From Cellulomonas wangleii (GTDB lineage: Bacteria; Actinomycetota; Actinomycetes; Actinomycetales; Cellulomonadaceae), in the NCBI RefSeq assembly GCF_018388445.1, contig NZ_CP074405.1:2046001-2110000 (forward strand): DNA of 64,000 nt, given 5' to 3'. The position numbers and the translations under genes are program-made. This document shows, one piece after another, positions 34,728 to 43,053 of the stretch. Within the stretch, counting starts at the first letter, position 1; every line of letters begins with the position of its first letter. The notes below the pieces were generated by a model. It worked only from the letters and a program-made list of their open reading frames with translations, was not told where the DNA came from and did no database searches.

Positions 34728-35671
34728 GGCGCCTCCTCTCCGTCGGGACCCCCCGACCCTGCCACATCGGAAGGCGTCGGCCCAGGGCCTTGCGACGCCG
34801 TCGACGTGGCGCCGCCGGCGTCCGGGTCGCCGCTCTCCAGGACGCGCGCGGAGCGCAGCGTCAGCTGACCGCGTCCGGGCAGCTCGAGGAGACGCTGCGC
34901 GGACACCCGGACGTCGATGCCGTAGCCGGCGAGGGACGCCAGGTGCTGCCCCGTGTACTGCCGCGCCATGCGTGTCTGCATCGTGGCGGCGTCGCCGATC
35001 GCCTCGACGGTGTACGGGCTGCTCAGGGGCGTGCTGTCGATGAGCACGGCGTCCCCGGCGCTGCGGATCGCGGTCGTGGAGATCACCCGCTCACCGTTGA
35101 GCGCGACGGCCTCCGCCCCGGCCGCCCACAGCCCGTTGACGAGGATCTGCAGGTCGACGTCGAGCACGAGGGCGCCGATGTCGTCCGCCACGGTCTCCTC
35201 GTCGCCGTCCGTGACGACGACGCGCAGACCCGGCCCGGACACCGGCACCACCCCGGCCGGGACCGCGTCGTGCTGCAGCTGCGCGAACAGCTCGGGGTCG
35301 TCGGTGGCCGCCGCCCGGCCCTGCAGCTGCGCGATCTGCGCCGACAGGTCGGCGTTGATCAGCCGCAGCTCGTCCGCCTGGGCGGTGCGCTCGCGGATCT
35401 CCGCCTCGAGCAGCGCGCGCGCCTCGAGCGCCGCCGGCGCGGGCCGCCGCAGCGCCGTCGCGGACGTCGTGGCGAACATGCCGAGCGCCACGGCGAGGAC
35501 CAGCAGGGCGATCGCGGACAGGACGGTCCGGCGCGGAGCCGTGCCGGCCGCCCGGCGGTCGGCGGCCTCCTGGTACCCCGGGTCGAGCGGTCGTCGGTCG
35601 ACCTCGGTGAGCAGCGTCATCGACGCGTCGGCCTCGCGCACGGGCCCCGCCTCCGCGTGCCGGGGGCTCAC
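34724..35671 (-). CDS. DUF881 family protein
   Basis: 315 residues: a short cytoplasmic N-terminus, one membrane helix (TVLSAIALLVLAVALGMFA), a coiled coil (RALLEAEIRERTAQADELRL) and an extracytoplasmic DUF881 domain (SGPGLRVVVTDGDEETV, IGALVLDVDLQILVNGLWAAG). Corresponds to Rv1823. The GTG start overlaps the stop of the phosphotransferase gene (GTGA). A second DUF881 copy lies two genes downstream, an arrangement kept across actinobacteria. Confidence 0.88.
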   Translation of the reverse strand: MSPRHAEAGPVREADASMTLLTEVDRRPLDPGYQEAADRRAAGTAPRRTVLSAIALLVLAVALGMFATTSATALRRPAPAALEARALLEAEIRERTAQADELRLINADLSAQIAQLQGRAAATDDPELFAQLQHDAVPAGVVPVSGPGLRVVVTDGDEETVADDIGALVLDVDLQILVNGLWAAGAEAVALNGERVISTTAIRSAGDAVLIDSTPLSSPYTVEAIGDAATMQTRMARQYTGQHLASLAGYGIDVRVSAQRLLELPGRGQLTLRSARVLESGDPDAGGATSTASQGPGPTPSDVAGSGGPDGEEAP

Positions 35672-36270
35672 GTGGTCCTCGCGGCACGCCCGTCACGCGC
35701 GTCCCGGTGCAGGACGGAGCCCGCCTGCGCGAGGTACAGCGCGCCGGCGAACCAGTAGAGGGCGACCCCCCACAGTGCGCACGCCCACCCCAGCACGCCC
35801 GCGACGTCACCGACCGGGGACGGCCACTCCGAGAGCAGCAGCAGCGGGAACGCGTACATGATGGCGAAGGTCCCGGCCTTGCCGGCCAGGTGGACGCGCA
35901 GCGGCGGGTGCCCCGCCCGGGCGAGCACGACCAGCATGACGCCCAGCACCACGTCACGCGCCACGAGCACCACGACGAGCCACACCGGGATCACGTCGCG
36001 CCACGCGAGACCGAGCAGCGTGACGAGGATGAACAGGCGGTCAGCCGCCGGGTCCAGCATCTGCCCCAGCCGCGTGACCTGGTTCATGCGGCGCGCCAGC
36101 ACGCCGTCGAGCCAGTCGCTGGCACCGGAGACGAGCAGCACGGCCAGCGCCCAGGCGTCGTGCCCCTCGACGACCATCCACGCGAAGACGGGCACGAGGA
36201 GCAGCCGCACGAGACTGATCATGTTCGGCACCGTGAGCACACGCGTGCTGACCGGTGGGTCCTGGGTCAC
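35668..36270 (-). CDS. CDP-alcohol phosphatidyltransferase family protein
   Basis: 200-residue membrane enzyme with the full CDP-alcohol motif: SDWLDGVLARRM followed by GQMLDPAADR, giving the DxxDGxxARx8GxxxDxxxD pattern near residues 55-78. About five to six membrane helices. Family members make phosphatidylglycerol phosphate, cardiolipin or phosphatidylinositol precursors. The position equals Rv1822 (pgsA2), but the exact product cannot be read from sequence. First gene of the minus-strand block; GTG at 36270. Confidence 0.88.
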   Translation of the reverse strand: MTQDPPVSTRVLTVPNMISLVRLLLVPVFAWMVVEGHDAWALAVLLVSGASDWLDGVLARRMNQVTRLGQMLDPAADRLFILVTLLGLAWRDVIPVWLVVVLVARDVVLGVMLVVLARAGHPPLRVHLAGKAGTFAIMYAFPLLLLSEWPSPVGDVAGVLGWACALWGVALYWFAGALYLAQAGSVLHRDARDGRAARTT

Positions 36271-36408
36271 CCTCTCCCCCGTCGTCGTCCTGGCGCGATC
36301 CTATGTCCCGAGCCGCGTCGCGCGGCCCGCGAGCATCCGTGCGCACACCCGGCGCGCGCCCGCGCGGGTCCCGGGGCGAGCCCGCCGACGCGGTGGCACG
36401 CTCGGGGG

Positions 36409-36816
36409 ATGGACGACGCCCGCCTGATCGACGACCTGCTGCGCACCCCCGCCACGTGGGCGGTGGTGGGCCTGTCGACCAACCGGGAGCGTGCCGCCTA
36501 CGGCGTGTCCGCGTACCTGCAGCGCCTCGGCCACACGATCGTGCCCGTGCACCCCAGCGCCCCCACCGTCCACGGTGCGCCAGGGGTCCGACGGCTGGCC
36601 GACCTGCCGGAGCCGCCCGACGTCGTCGACGTCTTCGTCAACAGCTCACGCGCGGGGGCGGTGGTCGACGAGGCGGTCGCCGTCGGCGCACGCGCGGTGT
36701 GGCTGCAGCTCGGCGTCCACGCCGACGAGGCCGTCGCGCGCGCCCGCGCCGCGGGCCTGGTCGTCGTCGAGGACGCGTGCCCGGCGATCGAGGGCAGGGC
36801 CCGCGGCCTCGGCTGA
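36409..36816 (+). CDS. CoA-binding domain protein (YccU-like)
   Basis: 135-residue Rossmann-fold protein of the CoA-binding family: TWAVVGLSTNRERAAYGVSAYL, then VPVHPSAPTVHGAPGVR, DVFVNSSRAGAVVDEAVAVG and WLQLGVHADEAVARARAAGL. Small members of this family are widespread and their role is unknown. ATG at 36409 with GGGGG immediately before it. Divergent from the phosphotransferase gene. Confidence 0.88.
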   Translation: MDDARLIDDLLRTPATWAVVGLSTNRERAAYGVSAYLQRLGHTIVPVHPSAPTVHGAPGVRRLADLPEPPDVVDVFVNSSRAGAVVDEAVAVGARAVWLQLGVHADEAVARARAAGLVVVEDACPAIEGRARGLG

Positions 36817-36894
36817 CCTGGTCCTGCGCCGGTGCGTCAGGGGTGCGTGTTCGACGTCACCCGTCCTGACCCCCCGCTTCGCCCACCCTGTGGG

Positions 36895-37089
36895 TAGAGT
36901 GTCCGGGACATCTGGAGTCGTGTCGCATCCCCTCTCGTAGGGCGGTCCGCCGGTCAGCCGGCAGCCACCTCCCGTCTCGTGCACATTGCGTGCGCCGCCC
37001 CTGGCGGTGCGTGGTCTGGTTCGGGGTGAGCGACGTCCGGGTCGTCTGACGACGCCCGGCTCTCCCCCACTGCCACCGAACGGTGATCC
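36895..37089 (+). promoter_or_regulatory. deaD promoter box and long leader
   Basis: TAGAGT at 36895-36900 is the best -10 box before the helicase gene and would give a leader of about 185 bases. The leader is GC-rich with several self-complementary patches (GGCGGTCCGCC at 36941-36951). A minimal frame GTG...TAG at 36920-36940 lies in it, but its ribosome site is too close to be convincing. Long leaders are usual for cold-shock-type helicases. Confidence 0.4.
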
Positions 37090-38850
37090 ATGAGCACCCC
37101 CCTGCCCTCTGCCATGCCCACGACCTCCGAGGCCGACACGAGCACGTTCGCCGAGCTCGGCCTCGCCCCGCAGATCCTCAGCGCCGTGACCCGCCTCGGG
37201 TTCACCGCGCCGACCCCGGTGCAGGCCCGCACCATCCCCGCCCTGCTGTCCGGCCGCGACGTCGTGGGCGTGGCCCAGACCGGCACCGGCAAGACCGCCG
37301 CGTTCGGCCTGCCGCTCCTGCAGGCGGTCGACCCCGAGCTCGCCGCGGTGCAGGTGGTCGTGCTGACCCCCACCCGCGAGCTCGCCATGCAGGTCGCCGA
37401 CGCGCTGACCTCGTTCGCCGCCGACATGCCGGGCCTGCAGGTCGTGCCCGTGTACGGCGGGGCACCGTTCGTCCCGCAGCAGCGGGCCCTTGCCCGCGGT
37501 GCCCAGGTCGTCGTCGGCACCCCGGGTCGCGTCATCGACCACATCGAGCGCCGGACCCTTCGCCTCGAGGACGTGCGCTTCCTCGTGCTCGACGAGGCCG
37601 ACGAGATGCTCCGCATGGGCTTCGCGGAGGACGTCGACAAGGTCCTGTCCGGCACGCCGGCCGGACGGCAGGTCGCCCTGTTCTCGGCGACGATGCCGAC
37701 GCCGATCCGCCGGGTCGCGGACAAGCACCTCAAGGACCCCGTCTCGGTGTCCGTGACGCGGCAGTCGTCCACGGTCGACGCGGTGAAGCAGTCCTTCGCG
37801 GTCGTGCCCTACCGTCACAAGGCCGGTGCGCTGGCCCGCGTGCTCGCGGTCAGCGACGCCGACGCCGCCATCGTCTTCGTGCGCACCCGCGAGGCCGCCG
37901 AGGAGATGGGCAACGCGCTCCTGCAGCGCGGGATCGCCGCCGCGCACATCTCCGGGGACGTCGCCCAGTCGGACCGTGAGCGGATCGTCGAGCGTCTGCG
38001 CTCCGGCGCGCTCGACGTCCTCGTGGCCACCGACGTCGCCGCCCGCGGGCTCGACGTGGAGCGCATCGGTCTGGTCGTGAACCTCGACCTGCCCCGCGAG
38101 GCGGAGTCCTACGTGCACCGCATCGGCCGCACCGGCCGCGCCGGCCGCACCGGTGAGGCGCTGACGTTCATCACCCCTGCCGAGCGGTCCCGCCTGCGGC
38201 AGATCGAGCGGACCATCCGCGTCACCCTCACCGAGATCGCCATCCCGACGCCGGCGGAGGTCAGCGCGCACCGTGCGACCGCGATGCTGGCTCGGACCGC
38301 CGAGCGCCTCGCCGCCGGTCGCCTGGAGGTCGTGCGCCAGGCCGTCGTGGAGCACCTCGCCGCGAACCCCGACCTCGACCCGGTCGACGTGCTGACCGCG
38401 GTCACCGCGCTGGCCGTCGGCGACACCGGGCCCGGTGCTGCGTCCGAGGTCGAGGACCTCGACGACGCGATGCGCCGCGCCCGCGAGGCCCGCACCGACG
38501 AGGTGCGTGGCGGGCACGGGGCCGGCCCGCGTCGGCGTCCCGGGACCACCGGGCCCAGCGGGCGCCCCCGCTACCGCGTCTCGATCGGCGAGCGCGACGG
38601 CCTGCAGCCGGGCGCCCTGGTCGGCGCGCTGACCGGCGAGGGTGGCCTCACCGGCAAGGACGTCGGCAAGATCGACATCTTCGGCAGCTTCGCGCTCGTC
38701 GACATCCCGGACGGGCTGAGCGCCGACGTCGTCGACCGCCTCGGCCGCACGCGGGTCGCCGGACGCCCGCTGCGGATCCGCCTCGACACCGGGCCGCAGG
38801 CGTCGCGCGGCCCGTCGCGCGGCGAGCGGACGCACCGCACGCACGCCTGA
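37090..38850 (+). CDS. deaD: DEAD-box RNA helicase, DeaD/CsdA type
   Basis: 586-residue ATP-dependent RNA helicase, probably for ribosome assembly and RNA unfolding. Motifs in order: FAELGLAPQILSAVTRLGF (Q motif region), AQTGTGKT near residue 60, PTRELAMQ, GTPGRVID, VLDEADEML, FSATMP, and in domain 2 VATDVAARGLDV and HRIGRTGRAGRTG. A DbpA-type RNA-binding domain ends the protein (RYRVSIGERDGLQPGALVG). The ATG at 37090 has no strong Shine-Dalgarno; it is fixed by the Q motif and by the absence of similarity upstream. Confidence 0.93.
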   Translation: MSTPLPSAMPTTSEADTSTFAELGLAPQILSAVTRLGFTAPTPVQARTIPALLSGRDVVGVAQTGTGKTAAFGLPLLQAVDPELAAVQVVVLTPTRELAMQVADALTSFAADMPGLQVVPVYGGAPFVPQQRALARGAQVVVGTPGRVIDHIERRTLRLEDVRFLVLDEADEMLRMGFAEDVDKVLSGTPAGRQVALFSATMPTPIRRVADKHLKDPVSVSVTRQSSTVDAVKQSFAVVPYRHKAGALARVLAVSDADAAIVFVRTREAAEEMGNALLQRGIAAAHISGDVAQSDRERIVERLRSGALDVLVATDVAARGLDVERIGLVVNLDLPREAESYVHRIGRTGRAGRTGEALTFITPAERSRLRQIERTIRVTLTEIAIPTPAEVSAHRATAMLARTAERLAAGRLEVVRQAVVEHLAANPDLDPVDVLTAVTALAVGDTGPGAASEVEDLDDAMRRAREARTDEVRGGHGAGPRRRPGTTGPSGRPRYRVSIGERDGLQPGALVGALTGEGGLTGKDVGKIDIFGSFALVDIPDGLSADVVDRLGRTRVAGRPLRIRLDTGPQASRGPSRGERTHRTHA

Positions 38851-38886
38851 CCCGACCGCCGGCGCACGCCGGCACAAGGTCGTCCG

Positions 38887-38918
38887 GACGGGGCGTCACC
38901 GTGAGGTGACGCCCCGTC
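38887..38918. terminator. Terminator between deaD and the sensor gene
   Basis: Perfect 14-base stem: GACGGGGCGTCACC (38887-38900) with GGTGACGCCCCGTC (38905-38918), loop GTGA. Serves both convergent genes. Confidence 0.85.
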
Positions 38919-38951
38919 CGTCGTCCGTGGTGCGGTGGCCGTGCGGCGGCG

Positions 38952-41666
38952 TCAGCGGACGGCGGTGTTCCGCGGGTCGCTGCGCGCCTGCCCGCGCAGC
39001 AGGACGATGTCGGCCTCGCGCAGCACCTCGGTGACGTCCCGCATGCCGCGCACCGACCCGATGACCCCGATGGCGATGCGCGGGCCGATCTCCCGCCGCA
39101 GCCGCTCGAGCAGCTCGGTGAGCCGGTCCGGCATCCCGCCGGCGCCGACGTCGTCGACCAGGATCGCGAAGTCGTCCTCCCCCGTGCGTGCCGTCGTGTC
39201 GCCCTCCCGCAGGGGACGGCGCAGCTGACGCACCACCTCGCGGTGGACGTCCGGGGCGTGGTCCTCGTCGCGCTGGACCGCGCCGCCGTCCACGACGCGG
39301 ACGAACGCCACGGCACAGTCGTACGCGGCCGACCGCCGGCACCGCAGCAGCGCGGCCCCCAGCCGGTCGAGGAACAGCAGCCGGTTCACCAGGCCCGTCT
39401 CCGGGTCGTGCAGGGCGTCGCGCTGCAGGGCGATCTCGGCCTCCTTGCGCTCGGTCACGTCGACCAGCGTCCCGACGAGCCGCGACGGGCACCCCGCGTC
39501 GTCGAGGACGGTCACCGCGCGGCACATCATCCAGCGGTAGTCCCCCGACTGCGTCCGCACCCGGTGCTCGAGCTCCAGGGGCGTCCCGCACCCGGCGAGC
39601 TGCGCGGCGATCGCGGCGGACAGCTCGTCGCGGTCGGCGGGGTGCACGCGCTCGAGCCACTCCGACGGCTGGTCCCCGATGACGTCCTCGGCGTACCCGA
39701 GCGTCTGCTTCCACCGCGGCGAGTAGTACACCGCGCCCGCCGAGACGTCCCAGTCCCAGGTCCCGTCGTGCGCGGCCATGGACGCCAGCGCGTACCGCTC
39801 CTCGCTCTCGCGGACCGTGTCGGCCAGCGCCCGCTCGCGGGCGGCCGCCTGCTCCAGCGCCTTGCGCTGCTCGCGCAGCGATCCCAGCAGCCGCTCCTGG
39901 TCGAGGGCGACGGCGAGCAGCGCGGCCCAGTGGTTGAACCGGTCCCGCGGCTGCGTCGCCCGCGTCTCGACCGTCCCGTCGATCGCGAGCAGGCCCCAGT
40001 CGCTGCCGCCGAACGTGACCGGCACGACGAACGTCAGCTCGTTGGACCCCACGGTGCCCGCCCGCGTCAGCGCGGGGGGCGGGAACTGGCTCGCGGTGGT
40101 TCGCACCCCGACGAGCCGCGAGAGCGTCCCGCTGGTGTCGTGCACACCGACGATCTCCATCTCCCGGTCCCCGGGGCCGCGGTCCGTGCCGACCCACAGG
40201 CCCAGGCACGCGTGACCGCGCACCCCGCGCGGCAGCCACCCCAGCGCACGCGGGCTGGCGCCGTCGCCCCGCAGCAGGTCCATGTCGACCTCGTACTGGT
40301 CGACGATCGTGCGCTCGAGCTGACCGCTGCGGGCCAGCATCGCGCGGGTGCACCCCTTGGTCACCGCGAGCAGCACGTCGGTGACCGCGCGGCGCACCGC
40401 CGGCTCGTGCCCGGCGCGGGCCTCGTCGAGCGACTCGACGCGACGCCGCTCCACCGTGCGCAGCACCGCCACCATCTGCTCGAGCGCCTCGGGGTGCGGC
40501 TGCAGCGCCGCGGTGAGGTCCGACAGGCGACCGAGCGCGGCCGGCGCCGGTGAGACGCCACGCTCGGCGGCGACCTCGACGGGCTCCTCCACGGCACGCC
40601 ACCACGTCTCGCGGGCGTCGGGGCCGGTGCGCCGCGACACGGCCGAGCCGGCCGGGCCGGCGAACGCGGAGTCGGCCAGCCGGCGCAGCAGCTCGGACCC
40701 GGTGACGTCCCCGCCCTCCTGCCCGGGCGAGGTGACCTCGGTGCACCCGCAGGACTCACGCACCACCAGGGACGACGGCACCCGGTGCTCCCCCGGCACC
40801 ACGTCGTCGCCGCGCATGCGCGCCAGCAGCAGCCCGACGGCGTGCTCCCCGACGCGCCCGAAGTGCGCGTCCACGGTCGACAGCCGCGGGCTCACCCGCG
40901 CACCGGAGTCGGCGTGGTCGAACGCGACGACCGCCTGGTCACGCGGCAGCACGAGCCCGTGCGAGCGCAGCGCGCGCTGGAACCCGACGGCGTTGCGGTC
41001 GGTCGCGGCGATGACGGCGGTGGTGGGTGTCCCGGCCTGCAGCATCCGGGCGGCCGCGTCGACGCCGCCCTGCTCCTGGTTGTCCGACGCCTCGTACCAC
41101 CAGGAGTCGTCGGAGTCGATGCCGTGCTCGGCCAGCGTCGTCCGGTAGGCCGCGAAGCGCTCGCGCATGTCGCGCTGCCCCAGGTTCCCGAGGAACCCGA
41201 TGGCCGTGTGCCCGTGCCAGATCAGGTGCTCGACGGCCGCGCGGACGCCACCGACGTTGTCGGGCACGACCACCGGGTCGTCGGGGTGCGCAGGGTCCTC
41301 GCTGATGAGGACCACCGGGACGCCCCACTCGCGCACGGCCGCGAGCCGCTCCGGGCTCAGCGCCTTGCCGATGACGACGAGCCCGTCGACCGCACCCAGC
41401 GCCACCGGGGTGTCGAGCACCGACTCCTCGGGGTAGCGCTCGCGGTCGAGGCCCGCGGGGTAGGTCTGGACGGCCACCACGCGGTGCCCCACGCCCCGTG
41501 CAGCCCGGGCGACGCCGGCGATCAGTGCGCCGAAGTAGAACCCTCCGACGACCGGCGACAGGACTCCGATCGTCCGACGCACCGTGGCGGGAACCCCGCG
41601 TCGGACCGTCACCATCTGCCACACCTCGCCCACACCGTCGGAGTCGAGCTGATGCTTTTGACCCAC
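38952..41666 (-). CDS. LacI-type sensor domain, PAS and degenerate GGDEF protein
   Basis: 904-residue cytoplasmic protein with no membrane helix or HTH. Residues about 30-300 are a LacI/periplasmic-binding sensor domain (TIGVLSPVVGGFYFGALIAG, VVAFDHADSGARVSPRLSTV). A helical/GAF-like middle leads to a PAS domain near 640-760 (YYSPRWKQTLGYAEDVIGDQ, then GTLVDVTERKEAE). The C-terminal 150 residues follow a GGDEF domain, but the active-site motif is GEDDF and the metal-binding FLDLD segment is replaced by FVRVVDG, so cyclase activity is unlikely. GTG at 41666 gives the longest product; ATG at 41615 is the alternative. Its start lies 17 bases from that of the LacI gene, next to two cellulase genes, which suggests sugar sensing. 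Confidence 0.85.
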   Translation of the reverse strand: MGQKHQLDSDGVGEVWQMVTVRRGVPATVRRTIGVLSPVVGGFYFGALIAGVARAARGVGHRVVAVQTYPAGLDRERYPEESVLDTPVALGAVDGLVVIGKALSPERLAAVREWGVPVVLISEDPAHPDDPVVVPDNVGGVRAAVEHLIWHGHTAIGFLGNLGQRDMRERFAAYRTTLAEHGIDSDDSWWYEASDNQEQGGVDAAARMLQAGTPTTAVIAATDRNAVGFQRALRSHGLVLPRDQAVVAFDHADSGARVSPRLSTVDAHFGRVGEHAVGLLLARMRGDDVVPGEHRVPSSLVVRESCGCTEVTSPGQEGGDVTGSELLRRLADSAFAGPAGSAVSRRTGPDARETWWRAVEEPVEVAAERGVSPAPAALGRLSDLTAALQPHPEALEQMVAVLRTVERRRVESLDEARAGHEPAVRRAVTDVLLAVTKGCTRAMLARSGQLERTIVDQYEVDMDLLRGDGASPRALGWLPRGVRGHACLGLWVGTDRGPGDREMEIVGVHDTSGTLSRLVGVRTTASQFPPPALTRAGTVGSNELTFVVPVTFGGSDWGLLAIDGTVETRATQPRDRFNHWAALLAVALDQERLLGSLREQRKALEQAAARERALADTVRESEERYALASMAAHDGTWDWDVSAGAVYYSPRWKQTLGYAEDVIGDQPSEWLERVHPADRDELSAAIAAQLAGCGTPLELEHRVRTQSGDYRWMMCRAVTVLDDAGCPSRLVGTLVDVTERKEAEIALQRDALHDPETGLVNRLLFLDRLGAALLRCRRSAAYDCAVAFVRVVDGGAVQRDEDHAPDVHREVVRQLRRPLREGDTTARTGEDDFAILVDDVGAGGMPDRLTELLERLRREIGPRIAIGVIGSVRGMRDVTEVLREADIVLLRGQARSDPRNTAVR

Positions 41667-41686
41667 ATCGGGCGCAACACTAGGTG
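41658..41686. promoter_or_regulatory. Overlapping divergent promoters
   Basis: On the plus strand TTGACC (41658-41663), 17 bases, then TAGGTG (41681-41686) faces the LacI gene. On the minus strand TAGTGT (complement of 41678-41683) faces the sensor gene. The -10 boxes share three bases, so polymerase could not occupy both at once. Boxes are inferred from sequence only. Confidence 0.5.
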
Positions 41687-42784
41687 ATCGTGGTCACTCC
41701 TGCACATGACACCGGCAAAGATGCTGTCTCTCCGACGACCGGGGCACAGCCCGTTCTCGGCGGCCCTGGCGCCCGCCGACCGACGATCACCGACGTCGCC
41801 AAGGCCGCGGGGGTGTCCATCGCCGTCGTGTCGTACGCGCTGAACGGACGCCCCGGTGTCTCGGCCGCCACACGAGAACGGGTGCTGCGCGTCGCCGACG
41901 AGTTCGGCTGGCGCCCGAGCGCGGCCGCGCGGTCCATGCGCAGCGGGCCGCGGGCGGTCGGGCTCGTGGTCGACCGGGGCCTCACCGGCGCGGTGGGCTA
42001 CGGCGCGCACGTCCTGGAGTTCGTCGTCGCGCTGCAGGACGTCCTCGCCACGCGTGGGCTGGCCCTGGTCCTCCAGGTGGTCGACGACCTGCCGGCGGCG
42101 GTGGCGCTGTACGGCGAGTGGTGGGCCGAGCGCCGGTTCGACGTCATGGTCGTGACGGACGTGCGGACCGAGGACCCCCGGCTGGACGCGCTGCGCCGGC
42201 TGCGGATCCCCGCCGTGGTGGTCGGCGCGGGCGACGTCCCGGGCGAGGTGGCGAACGTCCGCGTCGAGGAGGAGCAGGCGGCCGAGCGGGTGGGTCGCTA
42301 CCTCATCGAGCTCGGCCACCGCCACGTCGGCGCCGTGACCGGCCCGGCGTCGTTGCACCGCACGCGCTCGCGGGTCGCGGGCCTCGAGCGCGCGCTGGAC
42401 GCGGGCGGCGGCGTGCTCACGCACGAGCCGACGGGCGGCTCCCCCGAGGAGGCGGCGGCCTCCTGCCGGCGCCTGCTGACCGGGGACCGGCCGCCGTCCG
42501 CGGTGGTCTTCGACACCGACCACATGGCGGTGGCGGCGCTCGACGTGGCGCGCCGCACGGGGCTGGCGGTGCCGTGGGACGTCTCGGTCGTCGCGCTGTC
42601 GGACTCCGCGCTGTGCCGGCTGGCGACGCCGTCGATCACGTCGCTGCCGTCCGTCCAGGCGGAGCTCGGCACGGCGGTCGGCGAGGCCGTCCTCACGGTC
42701 CTCGACGCCCAGGGTGCGCCGGTGCGCCTGATCGAGGTCGGCGGTCTGGCCGTGCGAGGCAGCACCGGGCCGCGGTCCCGCTGA
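41684..42784 (+). CDS. LacI-family transcription regulator
   Basis: 366 residues. The LacI HTH begins near residue 35 (ITDVAKAAGVSIAVVSYALN, GRPGVSAATRERVLRVADE) and is followed by a sugar-binding domain (VGLVVDRGLTGAVGYGAHVL, GHRHVGAVTGPASLHRTRSR). Ligand unknown; neighbours suggest a cellulose breakdown product such as cellobiose. The GTG at 41684 overlaps the predicted -10 box, so GTG at 41690 or a later start may be the true one. The GH6 cellulase gene follows 269 bases downstream on the same strand. Confidence 0.88.
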   Translation: MIVVTPAHDTGKDAVSPTTGAQPVLGGPGARRPTITDVAKAAGVSIAVVSYALNGRPGVSAATRERVLRVADEFGWRPSAAARSMRSGPRAVGLVVDRGLTGAVGYGAHVLEFVVALQDVLATRGLALVLQVVDDLPAAVALYGEWWAERRFDVMVVTDVRTEDPRLDALRRLRIPAVVVGAGDVPGEVANVRVEEEQAAERVGRYLIELGHRHVGAVTGPASLHRTRSRVAGLERALDAGGGVLTHEPTGGSPEEAAASCRRLLTGDRPPSAVVFDTDHMAVAALDVARRTGLAVPWDVSVVALSDSALCRLATPSITSLPSVQAELGTAVGEAVLTVLDAQGAPVRLIEVGGLAVRGSTGPRSR

Positions 42785-43053
42785 CCGCGCCGCCCGGTGT
42801 CGGGCCCGCCCGGTACCGGCGCCGCGGGATGTGCACGTTCACCTGGCGCCTGACCTGCGCTTACGCCCGTCTGCGAACCCGCCCAGCAAGGTCACGATCT
42901 GGTAACGGCGACTTCCCTAAACGATTTGCACCCCTACGACCCGTGCCGTCCGCGTGATGGATTCCCCACAGTCGTCGTGGACTGCGTCCGCGGCGGTTCG
43001 CACCCGTCGCCGCCGAGGGCCGGGTGCTCCCGACCACCCCCCGGAGGACCCGC
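42785..43053 (+). promoter_or_regulatory. Upstream region of the GH6 cellulase gene
   Basis: 269 bases without a gene. The patch CCTAAACGATTTGCACCCC (42917-42935) is much richer in A/T than its surroundings and is the likely promoter area, but no clear -35/-10 pair was found. GGAGG at 43043-43047 is a good ribosome site six bases before the GTG start. No copy of the CebR-type box lies here; one is found inside the gene. Confidence 0.4.

Noticed and set aside
36920..36940. Six-codon upstream frame in the deaD leader
   Set aside because: The GGAG is only two bases before the GTG and the peptide is trivial; likely chance.
38952..39400. Active diguanylate cyclase
   Set aside because: GGDEF reads GEDDF and the metal-binding aspartates are replaced, so activity was not claimed.
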